Virus record (IMG/VR): IMGVR_UViG_3300032523_001366
Span: 1-64,000 of that record
Reading direction: 5' to 3' (one strand)
DNA length: 64,000 nucleotides
Source of the DNA: a virus
Of the stretch, positions 16,677-24,383 are shown piece after piece; positions within the stretch are counted from its first letter, which is position 1, and every line of letters begins with the position of its first letter. Made by a program: the position numbers and the translations under genes. The notes beneath the pieces were generated by a model that was not told the origin of the DNA, ran no database searches, and saw only the letters and a list, made by a program, of their open reading frames with translations.

Positions 16677-16847
16677 ATGCCAAATCTATCTGGTTTTTCT
16701 AGGGCTTGGAGACATCTCTCTAAGAACTCAGCCCGGTACTACAGAGCTGAGCTTAAGAAGCGGCGCTCTCGCCTTAACCGGAGAGAGGGTAAGCTCCATT
16801 TTGAGGATGCGACAATTCACAGATTGAGCGAAAGAAAAGTTACATAA
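16677..16847 (+). CDS. Basic small protein, 56 aa
   Basis: 56 residues after AAGGAGGTTTAAA, a near-perfect binding site. Very rich in Arg and Lys (AELKKRRSRLNRREGK), so nucleic-acid binding is possible. Stop at 16845-16847, 14 bases before the next gene. Function unknown. Confidence 0.7.
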   Translation: MPNLSGFSRAWRHLSKNSARYYRAELKKRRSRLNRREGKLHFEDATIHRLSERKVT

Positions 16848-16861
16848 CAAAAGGAGAAGTC

Positions 16862-17188
16862 ATGATTGATGTTTTGATAGCTACCTTTTTGGTGGCAGCG
16901 GCCTCTAAGGCCACATTAGATGCCTGGTTCGAAGGGACTATCTTCGGCACGGCAAGGGCCTACGCAGAAGCGTGGAAGGTATCAGACCGCTGGGTGGTTA
17001 GCACTTTTGGGGAGCTATTGTCCTGCAGGTTCTGCCTGGGGTATCATGCCTCCTTTATTCTGTCGTGTATATTTTACTTCTTATTACCAGACTGGACTAT
17101 ACTCCTGGTTGTTGCTCTAGCGGCCCGGGGTATTGAGTACGAGGTAAATAGGTACGTAGAAAGGATTTATGATGATACCCCGAAGTGA
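16862..17188 (+). CDS. Membrane protein with CxxC, DUF1360-like
   Basis: 108 residues with AAAAGGAGAAGTC upstream. An N-terminal hydrophobic segment and a second one around 65-90 flank LLSCRFCLGYHAS, a Cys-x-x-Cys-x-Gly pattern like that of the small DUF1360 membrane proteins. That family's function is not known. The end overlaps the next gene by 20 bases. Confidence 0.65.
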   Translation: MIDVLIATFLVAAASKATLDAWFEGTIFGTARAYAEAWKVSDRWVVSTFGELLSCRFCLGYHASFILSCIFYFLLPDWTILLVVALAARGIEYEVNRYVERIYDDTPK

Positions 17189-17579
17189 TGATATTAAACC
17201 CCGGCACGTCGAGGTAGCAGACGCTATTCGAGACACTATAAACAACCTACTAGCGGGAGTGCCCGAGCTAAAGTCCGTAGGAGTAGTCATCGACTGGAAC
17301 ATCGGTAAGAATGACTTCCCCTTCGGTATGATGATAGGTAGGGAAGGTATGGTTAGGTCTCCTGACGAGTTGTTCTCGTTAATGGAGCAAACAGCCAAGC
17401 TTTGCAACTTTCAGGCAAAGGCCATGGCTGAGATACTGGTAAGAACGGATGCCCAGGCTGTAGAGGTCTTGAATAAGATCAAGAGTATAACAGAGCAGCT
17501 TAGGGAAGCGGAGTCAAGGAGAGACAAACTAGCACAAGAAAGTGCACAAGAAAGGGACAACGATGAAAAAACTAAGTAG
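17169..17579 (+). CDS. Unknown 136-aa protein with C-terminal coiled coil
   Basis: 136 residues; AAAGGA precedes the ATG inside the upstream gene. Residues 95-136 are charged and heptad-like (KIKSITEQLREAESRRDKL), likely a coiled coil. No family recognised. The gene overlaps both neighbours, indicating coupled translation. Confidence 0.7.
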   Translation: MMIPRSDDIKPRHVEVADAIRDTINNLLAGVPELKSVGVVIDWNIGKNDFPFGMMIGREGMVRSPDELFSLMEQTAKLCNFQAKAMAEILVRTDAQAVEVLNKIKSITEQLREAESRRDKLAQESAQERDNDEKTK

Positions 17580-17784
17580 ACAGGCAAAAGCTAGAAAAGT
17601 TATAATCATAACTACCAGGAGAATGATATCCAACCTCTTGGATTTAAAACCTAAGACCCTTAAGGGGCATCGCCTCTTTGAGGACGCGGAGGCCTGCGCA
17701 TTGATACGGGACATTTACCAGATTAACAACCAGCAACCTGACCGTCTGAGCAGGGCTTATGACCTGGCGGACGTAATCAGGTAA
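17563..17784 (+). CDS. Basic small protein, 73 aa
   Basis: 73 residues from ATG 17563 (AAAGGGACAACG upstream), overlapping the previous stop. The N-terminal third is Lys/Arg-rich (KKLSRQAKARKV). Function unknown. Confidence 0.65.
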   Translation: MKKLSRQAKARKVIIITTRRMISNLLDLKPKTLKGHRLFEDAEACALIRDIYQINNQQPDRLSRAYDLADVIR

Positions 17785-17795
17785 GGAAGGTAGGT

Positions 17796-17948
17796 TTGAA
17801 AAAAGCAAAGGTTACTAAGATCGAGCTTTTGCAGTGGAATAAGTATCTGGTTAAACTATCGTGTGGTCATTGGTTTATAAATGACACCTCGGTAACAAAG
17901 ATCAAGGACATGTCTCAGTTCATTAACTGCATGAAGTGTAAGGAGTAA
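17796..17948 (+). CDS. Small CxH/CxxC protein, 50 aa, TTG start
   Basis: 50 residues from TTG 17796, chosen because GGAAGGTAGG lies just upstream and the frame has no closer ATG. It contains SCGHWF and ends NCMKCKE, four potential metal ligands (Cys, His, Cys, Cys), suggesting a tiny zinc-binding protein. A terminator follows. Function unknown. Confidence 0.55.
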   Translation: MKKAKVTKIELLQWNKYLVKLSCGHWFINDTSVTKIKDMSQFINCMKCKE

Positions 17949-17975
17949 CACACCTCAGGCACTCACTTTAACACG

Positions 17976-18012
17976 GGCCACTGCTCTATCTGAGTAGTGG
18001 CCTTTTGTTTTT
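17976..18012 (+). terminator. Intrinsic terminator
   Basis: GGCCACTGCTC pairs with GAGTAGTGGCC (one wobble) around TATCT, then a T-rich run. Confidence 0.88.
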
Positions 18013-18038
18013 ATATACAACACTATTAAGGAGATAAC

Positions 18039-18323
18039 ATGAGTAACCCTATAAAGGTACCTAATGAAATGCGTGATAAGGCTCTAGACATACTTATTAA
18101 TAGTAGCTTTGACGAGTTGTTGAAGCTGTTCTTAAGAGGTGAGTCTCGTCACATACCCATAGGCGATCAAAAAGTATTTGAGTTAGCGCCTGTAGAGATA
18201 AAGTGCACAGGCGATAGAGTATTCACCTTCATGTTTGCAATAACCCACGAGTGTCCAGATGACAGGTCTCATTGGGTTAATGATGCTTTCCTGGAAGTAA
18301 TAAAAAGAAAAGAGGAGGACTAG
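18039..18323 (+). CDS. Unknown 94-aa protein
   Basis: 94 residues after AAGGAGATAAC. A helical N-terminal half (DKALDILINSSFDELLKLFL) is followed by strand-like sequence. First gene after a terminator, so a new promoter is likely just upstream. Function unknown. Confidence 0.7.
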   Translation: MSNPIKVPNEMRDKALDILINSSFDELLKLFLRGESRHIPIGDQKVFELAPVEIKCTGDRVFTFMFAITHECPDDRSHWVNDAFLEVIKRKEED

Positions 18324-18324
18324 T

Positions 18325-18561
18325 ATGAGTAGAACATGGGCTCCAACGGACCACGATCTTGAGTGGTTCAAAGATATGTTCTCATCACTAAACGAAAACG
18401 GGACCTGGGTTGTCCCAGACACAGGCCAGACGTTCATAAAGAAAGGAGACGCCCTGGTTTGGTCTAATGAGTACCTGGGCGATAAGAACCTGGTATATGA
18501 GAGATCCAAGTCTATAGGCAGCGGTCTTGGAATAGACGTTATCAAGGAGAGCGAGCTGTGA
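18325..18561 (+). CDS. Unknown 78-aa protein
   Basis: 78 residues, start one base after the previous stop with GAGGACTAGT upstream. Its TGA overlaps the GTG of the next gene (GTGA). No motif recognised. Confidence 0.7.
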   Translation: MSRTWAPTDHDLEWFKDMFSSLNENGTWVVPDTGQTFIKKGDALVWSNEYLGDKNLVYERSKSIGSGLGIDVIKESEL

Positions 18562-19016
18562 ATATATTCGCTCTGTCATATGACGTAACAGAGGCTGCTC
18601 AGCTTCATATGGATAGGCACGTAGTAAAGATGCCGCTGGAAAGTGCGCAGATGCTATGCACGGCTGTTCACATTCATGGCGGCTCTGCCGTATATAAGAA
18701 GGCATTTGTTAAACACCCGTGCACTATATGGGCAGCCAAGACAAGGTCTAACTTTGACTGGTTAACTAAATTTGGAATAGCTCTGTGTGTCGAGTATCAG
18801 TACAGATACAACAGAGTACATGCATGTAGGCTTGTAATAGAGGACTGCGTGTCTAAACGAGAATGCATACCAGAAGGTGAGTTAACCACATTTGCTCAGG
18901 CTATGCCTGAGGAATATAAGAACATGTGCACTGTAGAGGCGTACAGAGAGTACTACAGAAAAGGTAAGTCACATCTCGCCGTATGGAAAGGCAGAGAAAA
19001 ACCACAATGGTATTAA
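18558..19016 (+). CDS. Conserved phage MNIF/HVVKM family protein
   Basis: 152 residues with GTG start overlapping the previous stop. The opening MNIFALSYDVTEAAQLHMDR followed by HVVKMPLESAQML and later HPCTIWAAKTRSN matches a family of uncharacterised proteins I recognise from many phages (usual form MNIF..D....AA..H.DKHVVKM..E.AQML). The conserved His, Asp, Lys and Glu would fit an enzyme, but I know of no established reaction. It is widespread in phages, supporting the phage assignment. Confidence 0.7.
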   Translation: MNIFALSYDVTEAAQLHMDRHVVKMPLESAQMLCTAVHIHGGSAVYKKAFVKHPCTIWAAKTRSNFDWLTKFGIALCVEYQYRYNRVHACRLVIEDCVSKRECIPEGELTTFAQAMPEEYKNMCTVEAYREYYRKGKSHLAVWKGREKPQWY

Positions 19017-19027
19017 AGGAGGATGGT

Positions 19028-19288
19028 ATGAACGACCCATATAAGGATGAGGTTATTGCAAAGGCCGCGACAGAGTCTCTACGAGCCTTGGACATGATAA
19101 TGCAGCTAGTAAAGCAGAATAAGCTAGATGTTTGCTCCTATGAAGATTTTATCAAGATGATAAACAGCCCTGAGTACGCTCAGGTCAGGGCTGTGTTGGA
19201 TAAAACAAAGGCCGAATTAGAAAGTAATGACGTCAGGCGAAGCGAACTTAGGGTAGAAGTAAACAAACAAAGGGAAGGCCTGGAATAA
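19028..19288 (+). CDS. Unknown helical protein, 86 aa
   Basis: 86 residues from ATG 19028 with AAAGGAGGATGGT upstream; the in-frame ATG at 18983 is inside the previous gene and lacks a binding site. The C-terminal half is charged and coiled-coil-like. Function unknown. Confidence 0.7.
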   Translation: MNDPYKDEVIAKAATESLRALDMIMQLVKQNKLDVCSYEDFIKMINSPEYAQVRAVLDKTKAELESNDVRRSELRVEVNKQREGLE

Positions 19289-19317
19289 CAGAAGGGGTTA
19301 CCGAGCCCTTCATGTTG

Positions 19318-19378
19318 GTTTGGGGGTCCTTGGTGAGATAAGGACAGCCCATAGATAGGTTCTACAGGCACCCCAAAC
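19318..19378 (+). ncRNA. Structured intergenic RNA candidate
   Basis: In the 118-base gap before the zinc-ribbon gene, GTTTGGGG (19318-19325) pairs with CCCCAAAC (19371-19378), enclosing an inner hairpin GTCCTT/AAGGAC (19326-19345). An upstream AAGGG/CCCTT stem may end the previous transcript. The nested stems suggest a cis-regulatory RNA or small RNA; no known riboswitch class is recognised. Confidence 0.35.
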
Positions 19379-19406
19379 ATTTAACTCTTATTACGTAAGG
19401 TTTGAC

Positions 19407-19565
19407 ATGGCATCTAAGATTAAAGGTTCTAGCAAATGCCCTAAGTGTAACAAAGTAGTTAAAAAATACCACCACCTGTCGTCTTATGCTGACAGGTTGT
19501 GCGCAAAGTGTTTAGATAAACACATTAATAAGGCTGAAAAAATAAGAAGCGGTACACATATCTAG
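19407..19565 (+). CDS. Small zinc-ribbon protein, 52 aa
   Basis: 52 residues with CPKC near residue 11 and CAKC near 32, spaced as a zinc ribbon, and a basic C-terminus. AAGGTTTGAC precedes the ATG. Its closeness to a structured leader suggests post-transcriptional control. Function unknown; nucleic-acid binding is plausible. Confidence 0.65.
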   Translation: MASKIKGSSKCPKCNKVVKKYHHLSSYADRLCAKCLDKHINKAEKIRSGTHI

Positions 19566-19582
19566 GCCTCATACATTTGTAT

Positions 19583-19594
19583 GGAGGCGTCTCC
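19583..19594. repeat. Dispersed palindrome variant GGAGGCGTCTCC
   Basis: One mismatch from the consensus, flanked by T and A. This copy is the only one outside coding sequence: it lies between the zinc-ribbon stop and the start of the next gene. Confidence 0.8.
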
Positions 19595-19619
19595 ACAATC
19601 TCAAAAGGAAATTATTAAA

Positions 19620-19835
19620 ATGACTACACCACCACGCTATGAAATATCAGGTGATATTATAAACGAGATCAGGCTAAGCACTGGCACTGATACAGAGAGC
19701 AAAATTGAGGTGACGAAAAATACCAAGGGGTATAACTGGACAGTGTCTATGGGTTGTCCAAGAGGCGATGAAGACAACCTGGTGTCAAGGTTGTCGGAAC
19801 TAAACAAGGTCCTACTAGCTAAGTTTGGAGAATAA
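19620..19835 (+). CDS. Unknown 71-aa protein
   Basis: 71 residues from ATG 19620 (AAAAGGAAATTATTAAA upstream). An in-frame ATG at 19581 would place the dispersed palindrome in the coding region but has no ribosome binding site. One base separates its stop from the next gene. Function unknown. Confidence 0.65.
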   Translation: MTTPPRYEISGDIINEIRLSTGTDTESKIEVTKNTKGYNWTVSMGCPRGDEDNLVSRLSELNKVLLAKFGE

Positions 19836-19836
19836 A

Positions 19837-22053
19837 ATGAGCAGAGAAAATCAAGTAAAAGTCCTTACGTCCGCGACCGCCAAGAGCTATGCCGCAGGAA
19901 ACACGTATCTGGAGTTCGACCGGCTGGAGTCACTACAGAAGCCTGACGTGCTTAAGGTTCTAACTAACAGTGAACCGACGTGCGTAAAAAAGAGAGGCAT
20001 AGTCTTAGGACGGGCGTTCAAAATAAATGCGTCTACATCGGTAAATATTCCTGAACTTATGACGGAGGGGCTTGAGCTACTGGGGCCTATAGCCCTTAGT
20101 AGAGAGGAGACGATAAAGTTTCTAATTAGGCTAGGAACCTCTGAGATTAGTCGTGTAAACTTCAAGAGAGACGCAGCCTATGACATTATGAAGCTATTTA
20201 ATGAGGGTCAGATAACCGATGAGTACATAGAGGAGGCCGCCAGATCTATGGGGTACTCGGATGTGCGCCTGGAAAATATACACATAGAAGTAAGCTATTA
20301 CGACAGCTTAAAAACCGAGTACATAAATACTGGGAACAAGCACGGCGTTAGAATTAACAGAATACTTATACACACTATGAGATCTATGGAGCTTCTTAGC
20401 TTCACGTCTGTCTCAAGTTCGAGTGAAATAGAGGAATGCGAGGTGAGAGGCGGAGTGCTTTGCATACACAGCAAGGTTTTGAACCTTATAGTGGGGGATG
20501 CAGGTATTTCAGTGGATGACGAGAGAATTAGCTCAGTCCTGATAAGAAGGAACATAGATGGGCTTATGAACATGTTAAAGGACACTATGGGCCTACGCAC
20601 CGACACTCCAGCTCACTTTTGCAATTCGAAAGACGAGAGGCGCGGTTTCCGCAAAGATAATGTAACGTACGCAGACGAGCTAGAGGCGATATTTAGTCTA
20701 GAGAAGAGTTCTTCTATAAAGCTAAATATAGAACTTAGAGACAGTGGCATCTACTTTGATATATTTAAGCCCAACATAGAGGGGTGGTCAGCCTCTAACA
20801 TGTCGGAGGCGTATGGTGCCTACGCTGATCACTGCGATTGGGATGATAGCGAGGAGAAGACTAAAATCGTAGCCTCGTGTATAGATAGGTTCCGGTTGGC
20901 TATAAGAATACTGGCAGATGAGTGTATTAAGCTTAAAGAATACATTAGCGAATCTACTGGATTTTTAAGCTCAAACGACTCCGCAAGTATTACTTGCGGA
21001 AAGGAAGTAGAGAATAGGAGAGCCGGATCTATTATAAGGATGTCTATTAGACAGGATGGGGATATATCGTCGAGTGACATCATGGACCTAATCGGTAAAG
21101 TAGACGGTAGAATAAAGGTATTACCAGGCAGCAGGGTAGTGCCTAGGCTGGATAAAAACGAGTTCACCCTAACAGATGATTCGGGTACCAGGGAGGTAAA
21201 AACACTAGCAACGATAAACGCCGCTAATATCGCAGAGTTCAGAGGCAGAGAGATCCACTTAGAGGGGGTTGATCCTCTAAGCATACCGCCCGGAGCTATG
21301 TCTCGGCTAATAGAGAACGTAAGAGGCAGGTCAGATATAAGGTTAAAAACTAGAAGATTCAATTCAGATGAAAAAGCTCAAATAAAAATCTCTTTTTGCG
21401 ATTTTTCCGCAATTCCAGATCATATCTTTGAGGAAATGTTCTCCTCTATGTGTGGTATAGAGTTTGTGGATAGTAGACCGGTCTACAACTCCGCACTAAG
21501 AAGAGTAAGGTATAATGGAGCCGTCTCCACTATGTTTCTTCCAGCTACTGACGACATAACCTGTGTCTTGCGAGTGCCAGATACATGTGTAGTGTCTAGT
21601 AAGTGGTCTAACTACCTTGCGTATATCTACTCTATAACCAGAGGAGACATTATGAACGCGTCCAGTATTAAGTACCTAGGTGCTAATACGGTGGACCCGC
21701 GTGTGATAAGTGATAACACTCCTCCTTGCAGGTACTTTGACTTAAGGATTGGCTGGTTGCTGCTGGGATACGATAAGGAAGGAATACCTATTTACTCGTC
21801 CTGTGGAGACAGAGGAAGGATGTCCGACCTGATTAAGACCGGGGTAGAGAACAAGAACGCTAAGTTCTCTGGAGAGACCCGCATAGGTAGGCGCAAGAGT
21901 ACAGTAGGACTAAGTTCGCTCAGCTTGGTAATAATCGGCCTAAAGGCAGAAGATAATCCAACCAGACTGGAGTACCTTAGGCTTGCAGGCACTACGAGTC
22001 TTAGCCTAAAAGAGCTATCCTCTATAGTGGCAGAGGGATTAAAGACACTGTAG
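19837..22053 (+). CDS. Large unknown protein, 738 aa
   Basis: 738 residues from ATG 19837 (TTTGGAGAATAAA upstream). One of the largest products in the window, yet no domain is recognised; it is rich in Ser, Ile and Arg with no signal peptide, membrane segment or nucleotide-binding loop. A copy of the dispersed palindrome (GGAGCCGTCTCC) is at 21517-21528. It could be a virion protein or an ejected protein, but that is only a guess from size. Confidence 0.75.
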   Translation: MSRENQVKVLTSATAKSYAAGNTYLEFDRLESLQKPDVLKVLTNSEPTCVKKRGIVLGRAFKINASTSVNIPELMTEGLELLGPIALSREETIKFLIRLGTSEISRVNFKRDAAYDIMKLFNEGQITDEYIEEAARSMGYSDVRLENIHIEVSYYDSLKTEYINTGNKHGVRINRILIHTMRSMELLSFTSVSSSSEIEECEVRGGVLCIHSKVLNLIVGDAGISVDDERISSVLIRRNIDGLMNMLKDTMGLRTDTPAHFCNSKDERRGFRKDNVTYADELEAIFSLEKSSSIKLNIELRDSGIYFDIFKPNIEGWSASNMSEAYGAYADHCDWDDSEEKTKIVASCIDRFRLAIRILADECIKLKEYISESTGFLSSNDSASITCGKEVENRRAGSIIRMSIRQDGDISSSDIMDLIGKVDGRIKVLPGSRVVPRLDKNEFTLTDDSGTREVKTLATINAANIAEFRGREIHLEGVDPLSIPPGAMSRLIENVRGRSDIRLKTRRFNSDEKAQIKISFCDFSAIPDHIFEEMFSSMCGIEFVDSRPVYNSALRRVRYNGAVSTMFLPATDDITCVLRVPDTCVVSSKWSNYLAYIYSITRGDIMNASSIKYLGANTVDPRVISDNTPPCRYFDLRIGWLLLGYDKEGIPIYSSCGDRGRMSDLIKTGVENKNAKFSGETRIGRRKSTVGLSSLSLVIIGLKAEDNPTRLEYLRLAGTTSLSLKELSSIVAEGLKTL
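21517..21528. repeat. Dispersed palindrome variant GGAGCCGTCTCC
   Basis: One mismatch from consensus, inside the 738-aa gene in phase with codons, flanked by T and A. Confidence 0.75.
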
Positions 22054-22061
22054 AAAATAAA

Positions 22062-22095
22062 AAGCCCCGTATCCATTATAAGCGGTACGAGGCTT
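22062..22095 (-). terminator. Terminator of the minus-strand gene
   Basis: The stem AAGCC/GGCTT with inner CGTA/TACG and CC/GG is followed on the minus strand by a T-tract (CTTTTTATTTT), so it ends leftward transcription from the gene at 22123; it may also stop rightward transcription. Confidence 0.8.
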
Positions 22096-22122
22096 GGTTA
22101 GTGTATAAAGTTTATAAGAAGC

Positions 22123-22395
22123 TTAGCGACAACGCTTTGCAAAGACTGAAACCCTACTCTTTAGCTTCCTGTGAAGGGTAGCTACTGGCTTCTTTCCACA
22201 TGCTTCAGCAGTAACCTTGGAGGATTTAATCTCCTGAGGTTTTGCTGGGGCTTTAGTGGCGGGAGCGGCTTCTGCTGCCTTAGCACTAGACGAGGAGCAG
22301 GACCCTCCGGAGCACGAGCCTGACCGGTTGAATATGATTCCGTCCACGGACTCAGAGCCAACGGCCATACTCAAAGCAATAACTGTCTGAAACAT
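22123..22395 (-). CDS. Small Lys/Ala/Ser-rich protein, minus strand
   Basis: 90 residues on the minus strand after ACAGGAGGTTACT, a strong binding site. A mildly hydrophobic N-terminus is followed by GSCSGGSCSSSS, then an Ala/Lys/Pro-rich, basic tail. It has its own promoter-like sequence and its own terminator, so it is an independent leftward transcript among rightward genes. The composition suggests nucleic-acid or cell-envelope binding; no family recognised. Confidence 0.7.
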   Translation of the reverse strand: MFQTVIALSMAVGSESVDGIIFNRSGSCSGGSCSSSSAKAAEAAPATKAPAKPQEIKSSKVTAEACGKKPVATLHRKLKSRVSVFAKRCR

Positions 22396-22443
22396 AGTAA
22401 CCTCCTGTAAAATCTGTCTACCAGCCCTGTTGCTGGAGATGAA

Positions 22444-22471
22444 AGTTTACAACTGTTAAGTACTTTGTCAA
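22444..22471 (-). promoter_or_regulatory. Sigma-70-type promoter for the 22123 gene
   Basis: On the minus strand TTGACA (complement of 22466-22471) lies 16 bases before TAAACT (complement of 22444-22449), a perfect -35 with a 4/6 -10. It points to the gene at 22123. Confidence 0.55.
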
Positions 22472-22579
22472 TGATACGACTCAATAATATTTTATTTAAA
22501 GCTTTAAAGCCTTTTGTATAAAGGGTTTAAAATTTAAATAAACACAGTTCAAACAACAAAAAATCAGAAAGGCAAGACA

Positions 22580-22837
22580 ATGAGCGATCCAACAAAAGAA
22601 GCAGATGAGATCACAAGACTCCGTTTACTAGACGAGTACGTCGAGCTAAAAATGAACATGATGGTAGAAGACGATGGCGGCGGCACACACGGCTCTGAAA
22701 TGGCGTGGTACGCCAAACAGGCGCTTACCACGGAAAGCGAGAATCTTACCATAGAAGACCTTGAGGAACTAATCCGAGAGATAGGAGAGTTTAACGGGGA
22801 TGAGGAAGATGAAGGAGATGAAAATGAAGACGAGTAA
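22580..22837 (+). CDS. Acidic small protein, 85 aa
   Basis: 85 residues after AAAGGCAAGACA. The last 20 residues are almost all Asp/Glu (GDEEDEGDENEDE), a strongly acidic tail of the kind seen in DNA-mimic or inhibitor proteins. It begins a rightward operon after an AT-rich spacer. Function unknown. Confidence 0.7.
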   Translation: MSDPTKEADEITRLRLLDEYVELKMNMMVEDDGGGTHGSEMAWYAKQALTTESENLTIEDLEELIREIGEFNGDEEDEGDENEDE

Positions 22838-22853
22838 CTCAAAGGAGGGTAGT

Positions 22854-23297
22854 ATGAAAACCGTAGAGGACTACAACAAAGGCATAATAAAAGTCTATAG
22901 GGCTATAAAAAGAAGAGGAGAAGCTGGTCTAAAGACCACTGACCTGGATATAAGCGAATCTACTAAGCTCTCCCTAGGTACGGTCTATGTGTACCGCTTA
23001 ACCTTGGTCAACGACGGATTTGTCTCTAGAGATGGGTCACGGCGTAAGAGAGGTAGAAAGAGGCTGGCCTGGGGATGCCTTAAATCCTTACAAAGCAATA
23101 AGGGTGAGGCAAAGGCTGGCAAAGTGTATCTTCCGATGAAATCGGAGGCATACAGGGCCCGTAATAAGGGCACAGCAACTAAGGCTAGAGTGCCTCAATC
23201 CTTTAGCTCAACTATGGCCGGAAAGCAAGTTGTGCGCTCAATAGAGAAACTCTGTGTGCTTATCCTCAAAGCCCTTAATAAGGACTTAACGTCATGA
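22854..23297 (+). CDS. Winged-helix DNA-binding protein candidate
   Basis: 147 residues from ATG 22854 (AAAGGAGGGTAGT upstream). Residues 8-70 read as a winged helix: a helix (IIKVYRAIKRRG), a second helix in the LDISESTKLSLGTVYVYRL recognition region, and a wing (VNDGFVSRDGSRRKRGRKR) that is strongly basic. The rest is basic. Probably a phage transcription factor or nucleic-acid-binding protein. Confidence 0.6.
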   Translation: MKTVEDYNKGIIKVYRAIKRRGEAGLKTTDLDISESTKLSLGTVYVYRLTLVNDGFVSRDGSRRKRGRKRLAWGCLKSLQSNKGEAKAGKVYLPMKSEAYRARNKGTATKARVPQSFSSTMAGKQVVRSIEKLCVLILKALNKDLTS

Positions 23298-23638
23298 AAA
23301 AGTCTAAAGCTAAGGTTACTTACGAGGACTTAGTAAGGCTGTATGTCTTTACTAAGTCGGTTAAGAGGGTTGCGGGCATCGTTAAGATGACCGTGGCTAA
23401 GGTAAAAAGGGCCTTGATTGAATTAAGGTCTATAGGCGTGGTAATCGCCATGGACATATCATCAAAGCTAGGAGGTTATTCTAAACCTCAGATAGACCCA
23501 GGACACATAGACATTTACCACCTTAATGTGATCATTAAGGTGGCTAGAGCGATCCTAAGAACCAGATACCAAGCCGGACTGGTTAAACGTAACATAGCCA
23601 GACTAAAACAGAGGCAACCCGTACTTGTCTCTGTATGA
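23294..23638 (+). CDS. HTH-like basic protein, 114 aa
   Basis: 114 residues; the ATG overlaps the TGA of the upstream winged-helix gene (ATGA). Residues 10-55 (YEDLVRLYVFTKSVKRVA, then MTVAKVKRALIELRSIGVV) resemble a helix-turn-helix with a following strand. Paired with the gene upstream, it may act in the same regulatory unit. Function unknown. Confidence 0.55.
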   Translation: MKKSKAKVTYEDLVRLYVFTKSVKRVAGIVKMTVAKVKRALIELRSIGVVIAMDISSKLGGYSKPQIDPGHIDIYHLNVIIKVARAILRTRYQAGLVKRNIARLKQRQPVLVSV

Positions 23639-23698
23639 TCACTTTGATCGGTAAGTGCAGCTATGGCAGTATTCTACTGAACATATGGATACCAAATA

Positions 23699-23739
23699 GT
23701 TGCACTTAACTCATAATACTCTAAAGAGTATTATAATTG
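23699..23739 (-). repeat. 41-bp inverted repeat, left copy (A)
   Basis: This 41-bp segment is the exact reverse complement of 24169-24209 and of 24227-24267. Its centre is the dyad ATAATACTCT/AGAGTATTAT. In the + direction TTAACT (23706-23711), 17 bases, then TATTAT (23729-23734) makes a plausible promoter for the gene at 23764. Confidence 0.9.
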
Positions 23740-23763
23740 TATTAAAAACAAAAGGATGACAAA

Positions 23764-24162
23764 ATGGCAGCCACAAAAGTAATAAAGTTACTGGTACTGA
23801 TGAATAATAGGGATAGGCAAATGAAAAATAGAGCTCCTATTACAGTTAATAATGAAACCGGCGAATGCGAAGCCATTACTAATGAAGATGGGTTGTTTGG
23901 GTCTTACTCTGTGGTATGTGTAAAGGTGAGATGCACCTTTGAACAGTTCGTAGCTGGGGATGCTCATGAATCCGCTATAGCTTCTGGAAAGAAGTTTATC
24001 CACAAGAGAGGTAAAAGCAGTGAAGACTACGATCTTCTTTGCTTTGACAGACACGAAGGTCACTTTGTTAACCCAGCGGTGTGGAAGATGAAACACTGGA
24101 AGGTATCAGAGATAAAAGACATAAGCAAGGACAAGGCCACTAAAAGTAACCAAGAAGAGTAA
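23764..24162 (+). CDS. Unknown 132-aa protein flanked by inverted repeats
   Basis: 132 residues with AAAAGGATGACAAA upstream. No family recognised; basic at the N-terminus, Lys-rich at the C-terminus. It is bracketed by perfect 41-bp inverted repeats, one copy upstream and two tandem copies downstream, and its stop codon is part of the first downstream repeat. It is not recognisably a transposase, so the unit is either a moron-like cassette with shared regulatory dyads or a non-autonomous mobile unit. Confidence 0.7.
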   Translation: MAATKVIKLLVLMNNRDRQMKNRAPITVNNETGECEAITNEDGLFGSYSVVCVKVRCTFEQFVAGDAHESAIASGKKFIHKRGKSSEDYDLLCFDRHEGHFVNPAVWKMKHWKVSEIKDISKDKATKSNQEE

Positions 24163-24209
24163 GCGAAGCAATTATAATACTCTTTAGAGTATTATGAGTT
24201 AAGTGCAAC
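24160..24209 (+). repeat. 50-bp direct repeat, copy B
   Basis: Begins with the TAA stop of the gene at 23764. Identical over 50 bp to 24218-24267, with an 8-base spacer between them. Its last 41 bases are the inverted partner of 23699-23739. Confidence 0.92.
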
Positions 24210-24217
24210 TTTAAGAC

Positions 24218-24267
24218 TAAGCGAAGCAATTATAATACTCTTTAGAGTATTATGAGTTAAGTGCAAC
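24218..24267 (+). repeat. 50-bp direct repeat, copy C
   Basis: Exact tandem copy of 24160-24209, including a stop codon at its start, so the 3' end of the gene appears to have been duplicated with the repeat. The internal dyad could also act as a transcription end. Confidence 0.92.
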
Positions 24268-24323
24268 ATCTTAGTGTACAGCTGTTCTCTATTTACACTG
24301 ACACCCAATAGGAGGACAATAAC

Positions 24324-24383
24324 ATTAGTTACGTACTTATATGGTTTCGAGGAATGTGTATAGTTAAAACGGAGGCCTCATGA
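24324..24383 (+). CDS. Possible 19-codon leader peptide with ATT start
   Basis: AGGAGG at 24310-24315 is placed eight bases before an ATT codon that opens a 19-codon frame whose TGA overlaps the ATG of the next gene (ATGA). No ATG or GTG lies at suitable spacing from this strong binding site. An AUU-started leader coupled to the next gene would explain the site, but this is speculative. Confidence 0.25.
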   Translation: MSYVLIWFRGMCIVKTEAS

